Source of the DNA: an uncultured Eggerthellaceae bacterium
Lineage (GTDB): Bacteria; Actinomycetota; Coriobacteriia; Coriobacteriales; Eggerthellaceae
Direction: 5' to 3'
DNA: 64,000 nt
Assembly (NCBI GenBank): GCA_910588435.1
Contig: CAJUPL010000003.1
Location: forward strand, 76,265 to 140,264
The notes beneath the pieces were generated by a model that was not told the DNA's origin, made no database searches, and worked only from the letters and a program-made list of their open reading frames with translations. The stretch's first letter is position 1. Every line of letters begins with the position of its first letter. The translations under genes and the position numbers were made by a program. Shown in pieces: positions 50,926-60,409 of this stretch.

Positions 50926-53298
50926 GTGTTGGTTGAGATACAATTCATGAGGGTAAGAGATGATGTCAATGGAGGGCCGGATTTGGAGAGGATCCTTGAA
51001 AGCTGCAAGCGCATCTTCGAGCGAAGCAATCGCCCCTTCGGCATAGCCAAGGTTGACCTGAATCCAGATGGCACCCCAAGTGACATCACCATCGAATACC
51101 TGAATCCCGCCATGGCCGCATCGGCAGAGAGCCTGCCGGAAGACCTCCTAGGCAAGAAGTCCTACGATGTATGGCCTGACGGTGACCGCACATGGCTCAG
51201 CAACTATTACAAGGCCGCATACCAGAACGAGGCGGTCCAGTTCGAAACCGTGAACGTGGCATTTGGCACGTTCCAAAGCGTCAGCGTCTTCCCCATCGTG
51301 GAGGGCTACTGCGCCTATGAGCTCACAGACGTCACTGCTTGGATGACCAATTCCCAGCGTGCGCTGGAGTCCGTCTCTGCCGGCATGTTCTTCTATGACG
51401 CGCGCACGCAGCTGATCTTGCTGACGGATCCAGCCAAGGAATGCTGCGGGCTTGACGAGGGCTACCTGCCAGCAGATGAGTTCGCTGAGCGCGTGTTCGA
51501 AGACGGCGTTGCCGATCACGTGGCGCGAAGCATCGTGGGGTTCTCCCGCGAAGACGAGCGCAGGGTATTGGAAGAGCCCACCAAGAACGGCAAATGGCTG
51601 CGCATGAGCATGTCGCATCCAGAGGCTTCCGTGCGCTTCGCCGTGGGCTTTTTGGAGGACATCACGCTCCTCAAGGAGATAGAGGCCAAGAGCGCGCGCC
51701 GCTCGGAGATCATCGAATCCCTGAGCTCTGAGTACTACGCCATGTACATCGTCAACGTGGAGGGTGACCGGATCACGCCGTACCTCCTTCGCAATGACGT
51801 GGCGAAGTTCTTCGCGAAGGACATCCAAGACAGCACGCGCTATACGGATTGGCTCACGAAGTATTGCGACCTGTACGTTGTGGGTGATGACAAGAACCGG
51901 GTATGCCAAGAGCTCTCTCCGGAGCACATAGATGAGCAGATGGAATCCGGCATGCATGATTACTCGGTGGTCTGCCAGCGTCTGTTCGGCGATGAAGCCC
52001 AGTTCATAGAGCTGCGCATCATCGGGATCACTGGGGACGCCAAGCAAGTGGTGCTTGCCGCCCGCAACATCAACGATGAGATGCGAAATCAGCTGGCTCA
52101 GAAGGAAGCGCTCCAGACCGCGCTCACGCTGGCGAAGCACGCATCTGAGGCGAAGACCACGTTCCTCACCAACGTCTCCCATGACCTTCGCACGCCGCTG
52201 AACTCCATCATGGGATTCTCGAATCTTGCGCTGGAGCATCTGGATGATGCGGCAAGCGTGCAGAACAGCCTCGAGAAGATCTCTGCCGCAAGCCATCACC
52301 TGCTGGATCTGATCAATGAGATCTTGGACGTCAGTCGCATCGAGAGCGGCAAGATGAAGCTTGATGAGAAGCCGTTGAACCTGCTCAGCTTGGCGAAGAG
52401 CATCGAAGAGGTCTTCTACACGCAAGCGAAGGAAGCTGGGATCAGCCTTGAATTCAACGCATCTGGCATACATGATGCTGATGTCTTGGGAGATGCAATG
52501 CGTATCAAGCAGATCGTGGTGAACACGGTTGGCAACGCCATCAAGTACACATCTGCTGGTGGCAACGTGTGGGTGAGCTTCATCCAAGGCCCTGAGGCGC
52601 CGAATGGCAAGGTGATGTATGAGATCTGCGTGAAGGACACCGGCATAGGCATGTCAGCTGAGTTCCTCAAGCGCATCTTCCAGCCGTTCGAACGCGCGAA
52701 TGCAACCGGCGCGCACGCAATGGACGGCACAGGCCTTGGCATGACCATCACCAAGAACCTGGTGGAGCTGATAGGCGGGGGCATCAAGGTTGAGAGCGAA
52801 GAGGGCGTGGGCTCTGAGTTCATCATCACGCTTCCCTTGCGAGTGAACCGCCAGGCCGAAGAGGACGCGCAAGCTGCCAAGTTCGCGGGGGAGGCAGCTG
52901 AGAGCGTTGACTTCAGCGGTCACTACGTGCTGGTGGTGGATGATGATGAGCTCTCACGTGAGCTGATGGCTGAGATCCTCTCCAGCCGCGGCTTCCAGGT
53001 TGAGGAGGCATCGGGTGGCCAGGAGGCGGTGGACGCGGTCAAGAGCTCTGAGCCTGGGCATTTCAGCGCCGTGATCATGGACATGCGCATGCCTGGCATG
53101 CCGGGCGATGAGGCCACGCGCGCCATCCGAGCGCTCCCCAGGCAGGATGCAGAGACGCTGCCCGTGATAGCCGTCACGGCGGACGCGTTCGAGGAAGGGC
53201 ACCGCCGCTCCCGTGAGGCGGGCATGACGGCGCATCTGACCAAGCCTGTCAACACTCGTGAGCTCCTGGCGGTCCTGAAGGACACCATCGCGCGCTGA
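50926..53298 (+). CDS. Hybrid sensor histidine kinase / response regulator
   Basis: Seen: about 790 residues. N-terminal half PAS-like (no membrane helices, so cytoplasmic), then HisKA with the phospho-acceptor in NVSHDLRTPLNSI (about residue 418), HATPase motifs KDTGIGMS and GTGLGMTI, and a receiver domain with VLVVDDDELS and the phospho-Asp in IMDMRMPGMPG (about 717). Known: phosphorelay protein whose output partner is elsewhere. Start uncertain: GTG 50926 or ATG 50947, neither with a good ribosome site. It is the right host flank of the prophage. Confidence 0.88.
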   Translation: MLVEIQFMRVRDDVNGGPDLERILESCKRIFERSNRPFGIAKVDLNPDGTPSDITIEYLNPAMAASAESLPEDLLGKKSYDVWPDGDRTWLSNYYKAAYQNEAVQFETVNVAFGTFQSVSVFPIVEGYCAYELTDVTAWMTNSQRALESVSAGMFFYDARTQLILLTDPAKECCGLDEGYLPADEFAERVFEDGVADHVARSIVGFSREDERRVLEEPTKNGKWLRMSMSHPEASVRFAVGFLEDITLLKEIEAKSARRSEIIESLSSEYYAMYIVNVEGDRITPYLLRNDVAKFFAKDIQDSTRYTDWLTKYCDLYVVGDDKNRVCQELSPEHIDEQMESGMHDYSVVCQRLFGDEAQFIELRIIGITGDAKQVVLAARNINDEMRNQLAQKEALQTALTLAKHASEAKTTFLTNVSHDLRTPLNSIMGFSNLALEHLDDAASVQNSLEKISAASHHLLDLINEILDVSRIESGKMKLDEKPLNLLSLAKSIEEVFYTQAKEAGISLEFNASGIHDADVLGDAMRIKQIVVNTVGNAIKYTSAGGNVWVSFIQGPEAPNGKVMYEICVKDTGIGMSAEFLKRIFQPFERANATGAHAMDGTGLGMTITKNLVELIGGGIKVESEEGVGSEFIITLPLRVNRQAEEDAQAAKFAGEAAESVDFSGHYVLVVDDDELSRELMAEILSSRGFQVEEASGGQEAVDAVKSSEPGHFSAVIMDMRMPGMPGDEATRAIRALPRQDAETLPVIAVTADAFEEGHRRSREAGMTAHLTKPVNTRELLAVLKDTIAR

Positions 53299-53315
53299 AG
53301 GAGCGCCGGGGCCGC

Positions 53316-54239
53316 ATGGATAGATACTCCGTCATAGACACCGGTTCCAACACCGTGAGGTTGGTGGCCTACGACGTGCGTGCTGGCAAGGGCGCGAAGG
53401 GGCGCGACAAGCTCTTCACCGATGCCGTGAACGAGAAGAAGACGCCCGGGCTTGCAACGTATGTGGAGGATGGCGTCTTCTCAGAAGCGGGCATAGCGAA
53501 GACCTCTGACGTGCTGCAAAGGCTGCTTGAGATAGCGGAGAACGTGGACAGCAAGAAGACGCGGATCTTCGCCACGGCGGTCCTTCGCAATTGCACGAAC
53601 TCCGCTGAGGCGGTTGCTGAGATAGAGGAGCGCATCGGCAAGAAGATCGATGTGCTCTCCGCCGAGGAGGAGGCGCACCTGGGGTATGTGGGCGCCACCT
53701 GCACAGGGGATGTGGGCGACGGCACGCTGATAGACATCGGCGGCGGCTCCACTGAGCTCACGCGCATGACGCCGGACGGGGATAGGCTGAACGTGAGCCT
53801 GGGACAGGGCTCGGTGTCATCGTATTCGGACTTCGTGTCGCTCGTGCTGCCCACAGCGGCTGAGATCAAGGCCATCGCGAAGGCATTCGGCAAGAAGCTC
53901 AAGACCCTAGAGGACGCGGATGCGTATTCCGGGCGCGTGATGTATGGGATAGGCGGGTCTGCGCGCGCGGTATCCAAGATGGGCGCGCTCATGTTCGGTG
54001 GTGGCGTCAAGCCGAAGGTGGTGACGGCTGACCAGCTGGAATCCGTGTTCAGGCTCTTGGGGGATGACCCAGGGGCGTTCGCGCACATGGCGGTGCGCGC
54101 GGTGCCTGACCGTTTGCATTCGCTGATCCCTGGCTGCACCATCCTGCGCGCTTGCATGCAGGCGTTCGGCGCGGAAGAGCTCCGCATCTGCAAGTACGGT
54201 GTCCGCGAAGGCTACCTCCTAGACCGCATGCTGAGCTAG
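53316..54239 (+). CDS. Ppx/GppA-family phosphatase
   Basis: Seen: 307 residues of the ASKHA fold: YSVIDTGSNTVRLVAYDV at the N-terminus, GTLIDIGGGSTELTRM, and VMYGIGGSARAVSKM. Known: short Ppx/GppA proteins hydrolyse polyphosphate or pppGpp. Only 18 bp after the histidine kinase, so probably co-transcribed. It could process the product of the small alarmone synthetase at 9.4 kb (inference). Confidence 0.9.
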   Translation: MDRYSVIDTGSNTVRLVAYDVRAGKGAKGRDKLFTDAVNEKKTPGLATYVEDGVFSEAGIAKTSDVLQRLLEIAENVDSKKTRIFATAVLRNCTNSAEAVAEIEERIGKKIDVLSAEEEAHLGYVGATCTGDVGDGTLIDIGGGSTELTRMTPDGDRLNVSLGQGSVSSYSDFVSLVLPTAAEIKAIAKAFGKKLKTLEDADAYSGRVMYGIGGSARAVSKMGALMFGGGVKPKVVTADQLESVFRLLGDDPGAFAHMAVRAVPDRLHSLIPGCTILRACMQAFGAEELRICKYGVREGYLLDRMLS

Positions 54240-54281
54240 ACGGTCGTCTCCCTATAAATGGCTGTGCCTCCCTTCTGTAGG

Positions 54282-54490
54282 CGGCTGCATTGCCCCCCCC
54301 CTCTCTCTTGTGGGCGCTTGCAATGCAAGCGCAGCATTGACCCTCCCCCAATTGTGGGCGGCTGCATCGCAGCCGCAGCTGCCTGACAAGGCAGCGTAAC
54401 TTGCCCGACAGGGCAAGAACACCCGGATGCCAGCTCCAGACCAGGCCACCTAGCCTGGCGCAAGATGACGTTTCGGGCGTAACGCAAATG
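54282..54490 (+). repeat. Family-1 structured repeat, full copy a
   Basis: Hairpins: CGCTTGC/GCAAGCG unit near 54315; H1 CGGCTGC-ATC-GCAGCCG (54359-54375); H2 GCTGCCT-GACA-AGGCAGC (54378-54395); linker GTAA; H3 CTTGCCC-GACA-GGGCAAG (54400-54417); then ACACCCGGATGCC and CAGGC-CACCTA-GCCTG. No gene in 54240-54558. Confidence 0.8.
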
Positions 54491-54558
54491 TATGCTTGGA
54501 GGTCTGGCTTTCGCTGTACAATCAAGCGGTCGTGTACGCAAAGGCTTGAGGAGGGGAC

Positions 54559-56037
54559 ATGGATATCTTTGCGGATCAGGTGCTCCTGTCGCGCATCCAG
54601 TTCGCACTCACCGCCGGCTACCACTTCATCTTCGTGCCGATCACCATCGGCATAGGCCTCATCATGTCCATCTTGGTGACCAAGGCCTATCGCTCCAAGG
54701 ATCCCGAAGATGACGCGCTAGCCCGCATGTGGGTGAAGATCTACACTGCTACGTTCGCCATAGGCGTGGCAACTGGCATCACCATGGAGTTCTCGTTCGG
54801 CACCAACTGGGCGAACTATTCGCGCTTCGTGGGGGACATCTTCGGCGCACCGCTTGCGGCCGAGGCGCTGTTCGCGTTCTTCCTGGAATCCATCTTCTTG
54901 GGCTTCCTCATATTCGGTCGCAAGAAGCTGAAGCCGGGCCTCTACGTTGCCAGTGCTTGGCTCACGTTCGCAGGATCTGCGCTCTCTGCGCTCTGGATCT
55001 TGATCGCTAACTCCTGGATGCAGACGCCCGCTGGCGCTGAGCTCTCTGCGAATGGCACTGAAGCGCTGATCACTGACTTCTTCGCCGCCGCGTTCAACCC
55101 GTCAACGCTTCCGCGCTATGCGCACACTGTGCTTGCGCTCTTGGTGATGGGCTCGTTCGTGGCCATTGCGGTATCTGCTTGGTACATGCACAAGAACACG
55201 CACGCAAGCGCCGCCGAGAAGATGATGCGCGTTGGCTGCATCGTCGGCGTGATCTCAACAGTGTGCCTTCTTGGCTCTGCGCATATGTCCGCTGTGGAGG
55301 TTTGGGAGGAGCAGCCCACCAAGCTTGCCATGATGGAGGGGCAGTACGAAACCGGCGCCTCTGAGCTCTCCCTCTTCGGATACGTGGATGAGGAAGCCGA
55401 AGAGGCGAACTCAGTTGCCATCCCGGGGGGTACCAGCTTCCTGGCAACGGGCACATTTGACGCCGAATATCCCGGTCTGAATGAGCTGGCCCAGAGGGAG
55501 CAGTTCGCAGACGTTGAGGTGGACCAGCTGCCAGTGAACTTCGTGTTCCAGGTGTATCACCTGATGGTGGCCATGTTCGGGCTGATCGTGGTCTGTCTGA
55601 TCATCGCGTTCCTGTTCACCCGCAAGAAGGGAGACAACAAGGTTGCCAAGGTGCGCTGGCTGCAGTGGCTCTTGGTGATCTCACCCATCTTCCCGTTCCT
55701 GGCTATCCAATCTGGCTGGCTCACCGCCGAGGTTGGGCGTCAGCCGTACGTGGTCTACCCGGCGAACTCAAGTCCGGAGGGCATCTTCCTCCCAACTGAG
55801 GCTGGCACCAGCGTGTCTGTCCAGCCGTTCGAGGTGGTCATCACGCTGATCCTGTTCTTCGCCGTCTACATCCTGCTCTTCGTGGGCTGGTGGCGCGTCA
55901 TCACCCGCTTCGTGAAGGAAGGCCCAGTTGCTGAGGCACCTCAGAAGGTCGAAGAAGGCGTGCCGGAGGCATCCTTCCGTGAGCTGGAGGTTGAGTCCGT
56001 GGAAGTTGAAGCATCTGCGAAAGGGGGCGATGCATGA
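54559..56037 (+). CDS. cydA: Cytochrome bd ubiquinol oxidase subunit I
   Basis: Seen: 492 residues, about nine membrane helices. H22 in SRIQFALTAGYHFIFVP is the high-spin b595 ligand region; RYAHTVLALLVMG holds the low-spin heme His; QSGWLTAEVGRQPYVVY is the conserved GWxxxExGRQPW-like segment. The Q-loop is of the short type. Known: the bd oxidase reduces O2 at very high affinity and protects anaerobes from oxygen. Overlaps cydB by 4 bp. Confidence 0.96.
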   Translation: MDIFADQVLLSRIQFALTAGYHFIFVPITIGIGLIMSILVTKAYRSKDPEDDALARMWVKIYTATFAIGVATGITMEFSFGTNWANYSRFVGDIFGAPLAAEALFAFFLESIFLGFLIFGRKKLKPGLYVASAWLTFAGSALSALWILIANSWMQTPAGAELSANGTEALITDFFAAAFNPSTLPRYAHTVLALLVMGSFVAIAVSAWYMHKNTHASAAEKMMRVGCIVGVISTVCLLGSAHMSAVEVWEEQPTKLAMMEGQYETGASELSLFGYVDEEAEEANSVAIPGGTSFLATGTFDAEYPGLNELAQREQFADVEVDQLPVNFVFQVYHLMVAMFGLIVVCLIIAFLFTRKKGDNKVAKVRWLQWLLVISPIFPFLAIQSGWLTAEVGRQPYVVYPANSSPEGIFLPTEAGTSVSVQPFEVVITLILFFAVYILLFVGWWRVITRFVKEGPVAEAPQKVEEGVPEASFRELEVESVEVEASAKGGDA

Positions 56038-57083
56038 TGACCGAGGTTCTCACCATACTCTGGTTCTTCCTGATCTTCCTCTTGATAGCAGGGTATTTCG
56101 TGCTGGACGGGTTCGATCTGGGCATCGGCGTCCTGTTTCCGTTCGTCTGCAAGGACGAGCAGGACAAGAAGATCTGCCGCCGGGCCATCGGCCCTGTGTG
56201 GGACGGCAATGAGGTGTGGCTGCTCACGGCAGGCGGTGCGCTCTTCGCGGCGTTCCCGGATGCGTATGCAACCACGTTCTCAGGCTTCTATCTGGCCATC
56301 ATGCTGGTCCTGTTCGCACTGATCGTGCGCGCAGTCAGTTTCGAGTTCCACGCAGGTGACCCGAAGTGGCGCAAGCTCTGGGATGTGTGCTTCTTCCTGG
56401 GATCACTGCTCCCGGCGCTGTTGTTCGGCGTTGCCATAGGCAACGTGATCCAAGGCATCCCCATGGACGTTGACGGCAACTACACCGGCATCCCGCTTCT
56501 GGGGCTGATCACTCCGTTCACACTGCTCACTGGCTTTCTGGGGCTTGCCATGTGCATCGCCGCAGGCGCCAGCTGGCTTGCGCTCAAGGCACCCCTTGGC
56601 AGCGGTCTGCAGAAGAGGGCCGAGGCCCTGAGGCTCCCAAGCCAGATGGTGTCATTCTTGTTCTTCATCTGCCTGACCGTGGTGCTCTTCGCCATGATGG
56701 GCGGCACGGAAGAGATGATGCCGAACTTGGAGCCGGTTAGGTTCATCTTCGCGGCGCTGTTCGTGGTGGCCCTGGGCGCGGGAATGTATCTTGATTACAA
56801 CGGCCGCAAGAAGGACGCGGGCAAGAACAGCCTGATCGTATTCATCTGCCAGTGCGTGGCCGCAGTGTCCTTGGTGTTCCTGCTTGCTTGCAGCATGTTC
56901 CCGGTGCTGGTCATGAGCTCTGCTGGAAGTGTTGGGGATCCGGTCACCATCTGGACGGCTGGCGCCAGCGGGTACTCGCTCATGTGCATGACCATCATCC
57001 TCTGCATCGGGCTTCCGCTGGTGCTGATATATCACGTGCTGATATATCGCACGTTCTGTGGCCGAGTGCAGTTGGACAAGTAG
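56034..57083 (+). CDS. cydB: Cytochrome bd ubiquinol oxidase subunit II
   Basis: Seen: 349 residues, eight to nine membrane helices, N-terminus LWFFLIFLLIAGYFVLDGFDLG and VWDGNEVWLLTAGGALFAAFP, both diagnostic of CydB. Known: pairs with CydA; required for heme d assembly. The ATG overlaps the cydA stop (ATGA). A strong terminator follows, so cydAB is a two-gene unit; no cydCD here. Confidence 0.96.
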   Translation: MMTEVLTILWFFLIFLLIAGYFVLDGFDLGIGVLFPFVCKDEQDKKICRRAIGPVWDGNEVWLLTAGGALFAAFPDAYATTFSGFYLAIMLVLFALIVRAVSFEFHAGDPKWRKLWDVCFFLGSLLPALLFGVAIGNVIQGIPMDVDGNYTGIPLLGLITPFTLLTGFLGLAMCIAAGASWLALKAPLGSGLQKRAEALRLPSQMVSFLFFICLTVVLFAMMGGTEEMMPNLEPVRFIFAALFVVALGAGMYLDYNGRKKDAGKNSLIVFICQCVAAVSLVFLLACSMFPVLVMSSAGSVGDPVTIWTAGASGYSLMCMTIILCIGLPLVLIYHVLIYRTFCGRVQLDK

Positions 57084-57097
57084 CGTTCGTTCGCTTC

Positions 57098-57128
57098 GAA
57101 GGGCCCGCTCCTGCGGGCCCTTCTTCTT
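57098..57128 (+). terminator. Terminator after cydAB
   Basis: GAAGGGCCCGC (57098-57108), TCCT, GCGGGCCCTTC (57113-57123), then TTCTT. Perfect 11-bp stem. Confidence 0.9.
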
Positions 57129-57139
57129 GTAGGGATGAT

Positions 57140-57345
57140 GCCCCGCCTTTCCAGATAGGTCATCTGCGCCAGGCTGCCTTTTCTCACCTGCAATCCCCAT
57201 CCGGGTGCCCTTGCCCTAGCGGGCAAGTTACGCATTGCTGGCGCAATGCTGCGGCTGCGATGCAGCCGCCTACTCTTGAGGGGAGGGGGGTGCAGCCGCC
57301 CACTCTTGAAGGGGGGGGGTGCAACCGCCCGCTCTTGAGGGGAGG
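57140..57345 (-). repeat. Family-1 structured repeat, full copy d (reverse orientation)
   Basis: On the plus strand: H3 CTTGCCC-TAGC-GGGCAAG (57210-57227), linker TTAC, H2 GCATTGC-TGGC-GCAATGC (57232-57249), H1 CGGCTGC-GAT-GCAGCCG (57252-57268), then several degenerate GCAGCCGCCCACTCTTGAGG units. Read on the minus strand it matches the other copies in order. Confidence 0.8.
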
Positions 57346-57429
57346 GAGCGCTTCGGGCTGAAGCAAGCAAGAGAGGGCGCTCAGCTCCCGCCAATGCCTT
57401 CGGGCCACTTGGCTCAACCTGCTGCATTG

Positions 57430-57575
57430 ATGCCCTTGCTGTCCAAAAAGGGCTTACAGGATAGGTGCACATGGTGCACCTATCCTGCTTCATTCATAAC
57501 GGCCTTTAACATCCCGCATGTCGCTCACGCTCATGCGGAATGTAGCGGCCTTGGCGCACTTCCGTGCGCCGTACT
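57430..57575 (+). repeat. Family-2 structured repeat, copy a
   Basis: Stem S1 CAGGATAGGTGCAC / complement (57457-57487, 14 bp); conserved ATAACGGCCTTTAAC (57496-57510); S2 CATCCCGCATG / CATGCGGAATG (57510-57542); conserved GTAGCGGCCTTGG; S3 GGCGCAC-TTCC-GTGCGCC (57553-57570). Confidence 0.75.
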
Positions 57576-57639
57576 AGGTGGATGCACAGACTTGCTCATG
57601 CGCGCTCCCGATCGCCAATGTGCGGCAAGGCACAAATGC

Positions 57640-57790
57640 GGTGCCTTGCCCTACGTCCACCAGCAACCGATCCGCAAGTTGAACACGCTCTCAGCCTGGG
57701 ACCAACTCTTCAGGTTGACGTAGGGCACGCCACCGATCTTGTGGCGTGCCGCAACGTGACAACCCTGATTGCTGGCGTACACAACCCAGC
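57640..57790 (+). repeat. Family-3 intergenic repeat, longer copy
   Basis: GGTTGACGTAGGGCACG, loop, GTGGCGTGCCGCAACG (57713-57755), as at 14.8 kb. An upstream TGCCCTACGTC (57648) is the exact inverse of GACGTAGGGCA (57718), enclosing the region. Confidence 0.6.
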
Positions 57791-57794
57791 ATCA

Positions 57795-57985
57795 ACTCTT
57801 ACCTGTGGGCGGCTGCATCGCAGCCGCAGTTGCACGCCAGTGCAACGTAACGCGGACGCCAGTCCGCGAACACCCGGATGCCAGCATCTGGTCAGGCCAC
57901 CTAGCCTGGCGCAAGATACCTATCCGGGTATTTCGGGTTATCACCCTCATTCCGCTACCTTCTCGCCCTCCGGGCTTCCAGGTAG
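57795..57985 (+). repeat. Family-1 structured repeat, full copy b
   Basis: H1 CGGCTGC-ATC-GCAGCCG (57810-57826); H2 GTTGCAC-GCCA-GTGCAAC (57829-57846); GTAA; H3 CGCGGAC-GCCA-GTCCGCG (57851-57868); CCCGGAT later pairs with ATCCGGG (57921). The whole 57124-58258 stretch holds repeats but no gene. Confidence 0.8.
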
Positions 57986-58258
57986 CTGCGCTTCCAATGG
58001 AAGCGCCCACAAGAAAGGGAGCGGTCGCTTTCAAAGGAGCGGGCATGCTCCTTGCCCGCGACACCGGATCAGGGCAGCAAGCAAGCCAATGCTGCAAGAG
58101 AGGTCACCTTGTGCCCCGGCTTCGGATCGGGCAGTTATGTGGGTTGGAAATTGAACGCGACGCAAGTTCGCAGGTCTTGTACAATACGAATACGACTCTG
58201 TCTATGAGCAGCTTGCCAAGATGGCTTGCATAGCGCTCTAAAGCGAAAAGGGCTGAAC

Positions 58259-59272
58259 ATGCCGGACAATATGAGATATGACAACAACGGGCAGCCAATG
58301 GGCTATGGGGATCCAATGGATCCGTCCATGTATCCGCAGGCTGATCAGGCGTGGGGGCAATACCCGCAGGGTGGCTACGCAACGCCCATGCCCTCTCCGC
58401 AGGATATCTACTCGCAGCAGCAGTACATGGATCCCAGCCAAGCCTACATGGATCCCAACCAGGCATACGCTGACCCAACGCAGGCTTATGCTGATCCCAA
58501 TCAGGCATACATGGACCAGCAGCAGATGTACGGCCAGCCCATGCAGCAAGATCCTTATTCTCAGTACCCGCAGCAGGCGGCTTATCCTGAGCCTGATCCT
58601 GCAATGGGTGGGCAGATGCCATACGTTGACCCGAACCAGGCCTACATGGACCCTCAGATGCAGGGCTATGGGCAGGCTCCGCAGGCTTACCCAGGCGCTC
58701 AGCCCATGCAGCAAGGCTATGGCCAGGTGCCGCAGCAGCCAGCTCAGCAGCAGATGCCGCAGGGGCAATTCCCGCAGCAGGCACCGGCTGCACCTGAGCC
58801 AGCGCAGCAGCTGCCGCAGCAGGACATGCCAATGGATAAGAAGGCAGCCAAGCGCGCCGCCAAAGAGCAGAAGCGCGCGGCGAAGGCGGCTCCAGCTCAA
58901 AGCGCTCCGGCCAACATGGGCCCAGCGCCGTCCGATGGCAAGGCAACCCTGTGCTTGATCTTGGGCATCCTCTCCGTTGTGTTCGCACTGTTCCCGCCAG
59001 TGGGAATCGTGCTGGGCATCGTCGGGCGCAAGATGGCAACCTCCTACATGAAGGCTGGCGGCCGTGCCCCCAAGGCTGACACTGGGCGCATATTCGCAAC
59101 GGTGGGCTTCATCTTCTCCATCATCATGCTGGTGGTGCTCATCATCATGGGCATCATCATCTGGGCGGGCCTCTACGGTGAGAGCGTGGCCAGGAACTGG
59201 GCGGTGTTCTTCAACAACAGCCCGTTCGGCAACATCGTGAGGATCCCCATTCCCAACCCGTTCGGGAACTAA
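58259..59272 (+). CDS. Membrane protein with Pro/Gln/Tyr/Met-rich N-terminal half
   Basis: Seen: 337 residues. Residues 1-195 are low complexity with repeats of the form QAYMDPNQAYADPTQAYADP; then a Lys/Ala-rich stretch (KKAAKRAAKEQKRAAKAA) and two membrane segments of DUF4190 type (LCLILGILSVVFALFPPVGIVLGIVG and FIFSIIMLVVLIIMGIIIW). Function unknown; N-terminus likely disordered and cytoplasmic. Start at MPDNMRY after AAAGGG. Confidence 0.7.
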   Translation: MPDNMRYDNNGQPMGYGDPMDPSMYPQADQAWGQYPQGGYATPMPSPQDIYSQQQYMDPSQAYMDPNQAYADPTQAYADPNQAYMDQQQMYGQPMQQDPYSQYPQQAAYPEPDPAMGGQMPYVDPNQAYMDPQMQGYGQAPQAYPGAQPMQQGYGQVPQQPAQQQMPQGQFPQQAPAAPEPAQQLPQQDMPMDKKAAKRAAKEQKRAAKAAPAQSAPANMGPAPSDGKATLCLILGILSVVFALFPPVGIVLGIVGRKMATSYMKAGGRAPKADTGRIFATVGFIFSIIMLVVLIIMGIIIWAGLYGESVARNWAVFFNNSPFGNIVRIPIPNPFGN

Positions 59273-59293
59273 GGGCGCGCACGCTGCACGAAG

Positions 59294-60118
59294 ATGGAAT
59301 CAGATCCTTCCAAAGAGAAGACCAAGCCAACTTTCTTCGAGCGTCTGACAGGGGGCAAGCGGGAGCCTGCCTCTGAGGATGAGCTGCGTGAGATAGTTGA
59401 CGTTGCCGTGGATCTTGCGGAATCTGAGAAGCGCATGATCCATGACATCATCGATCTGGGTGACACCACCGCAGATGAGATCTGCACGCCGCGCGTTGAC
59501 GTCATGCTGGTGGATGATGACGAAACGGGGCGCGTGGCCCTTGACCGCATGCGTGGCACTGGCTATTCAAGGCTTCCCGTCTGCCATGACGGCATCGACG
59601 ACATCATCGGCATCGTGCATTACAAGGACCTGATCGGCCCGCTCATGGACGGCTCCATAGACCAGAGCGTGACGGAGTTCATGTATGAGCCCATGTTCGT
59701 GCCGGAGACGAAGGACGTCATCCCGCTTCTAGGTGAGATGCAAGCTGCGCACCAGCAGATGGCCATCGTGGTGGATGAGTACGGTGGCACCGAAGGCGTG
59801 GTCACCGTTGAGGACATCCTGGAAGAGATCGTGGGTGAGATAGCTGACGAATCTGACCTTGACGGGGATCTTGTCACGCTGGTGTCCCCAGGCATCTGGA
59901 AGGCTGACGGCAGGCTGCCGGTGGCTGATGCCGTTGAGCTTGGATGGCCCGTGATAGAGTCTGATGACTATGACACCTTGGCCGGATGGCTGATGAACAA
60001 GATGGAGTCATATCCTGAGGTAGGGGACACGCTTTCCGTTGATGGGTTCGAATTCACCATCGAACGCATGCGCCGCTCCCGCATCTCAACCGTTCGCGTG
60101 GAGGGCCCAACAGCTTGA
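59294..60118 (+). CDS. CBS-pair / CorC-HlyC domain protein
   Basis: Seen: 274 residues. A CBS pair (about 60-190; TADEICTPRVDVMLVD, GIVHYKDLIG, MAIVVDEYGGTEGVVTVEDILEEIVGEIADE) and a C-terminal CorC_HlyC domain (LVSPGIWKADGRLPVAD, VEGPTA end). No membrane DUF21 domain. Known: CorC-like proteins influence Mg/Co efflux or act with membrane transporters. Start ATG 59294 has weak ribosome pairing. Confidence 0.88.
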   Translation: MESDPSKEKTKPTFFERLTGGKREPASEDELREIVDVAVDLAESEKRMIHDIIDLGDTTADEICTPRVDVMLVDDDETGRVALDRMRGTGYSRLPVCHDGIDDIIGIVHYKDLIGPLMDGSIDQSVTEFMYEPMFVPETKDVIPLLGEMQAAHQQMAIVVDEYGGTEGVVTVEDILEEIVGEIADESDLDGDLVTLVSPGIWKADGRLPVADAVELGWPVIESDDYDTLAGWLMNKMESYPEVGDTLSVDGFEFTIERMRRSRISTVRVEGPTA

Positions 60119-60409
60119 CCGTACGTCCAGCCTGCAGGTTCGCGCATTCGCCTCTTGTCATCTTGCCGTTACCCATAAACTTTGTGCATCGTCATGCAAA
60201 CTAGGGTAGAATACTTCCGCTGACATACATATCCGCCTTATCGGCAGCAAATCCACCAACAACCCACCCAGCTGTCCCCGAACGTTCGGCTTGTGCGCGC
60301 ATTTCCAGTGCAGGCGAACGGGAAGGCGAATAGTTGTACGCAAATTGGGACAGTTAGGAATGACTGCTTTCCTACACTGGCAACATGACCAGTCAAGGAG
60401 GGCAGCAAG
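60119..60409. promoter_or_regulatory. Intergenic region with a promoter candidate
   Basis: No gene seen in this 291-bp gap. TAGAAT near 60207, preceded by TTGTGC about 19 bases earlier, is a possible sigma-70-type promoter for the gene at 60410. Confidence 0.3.
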
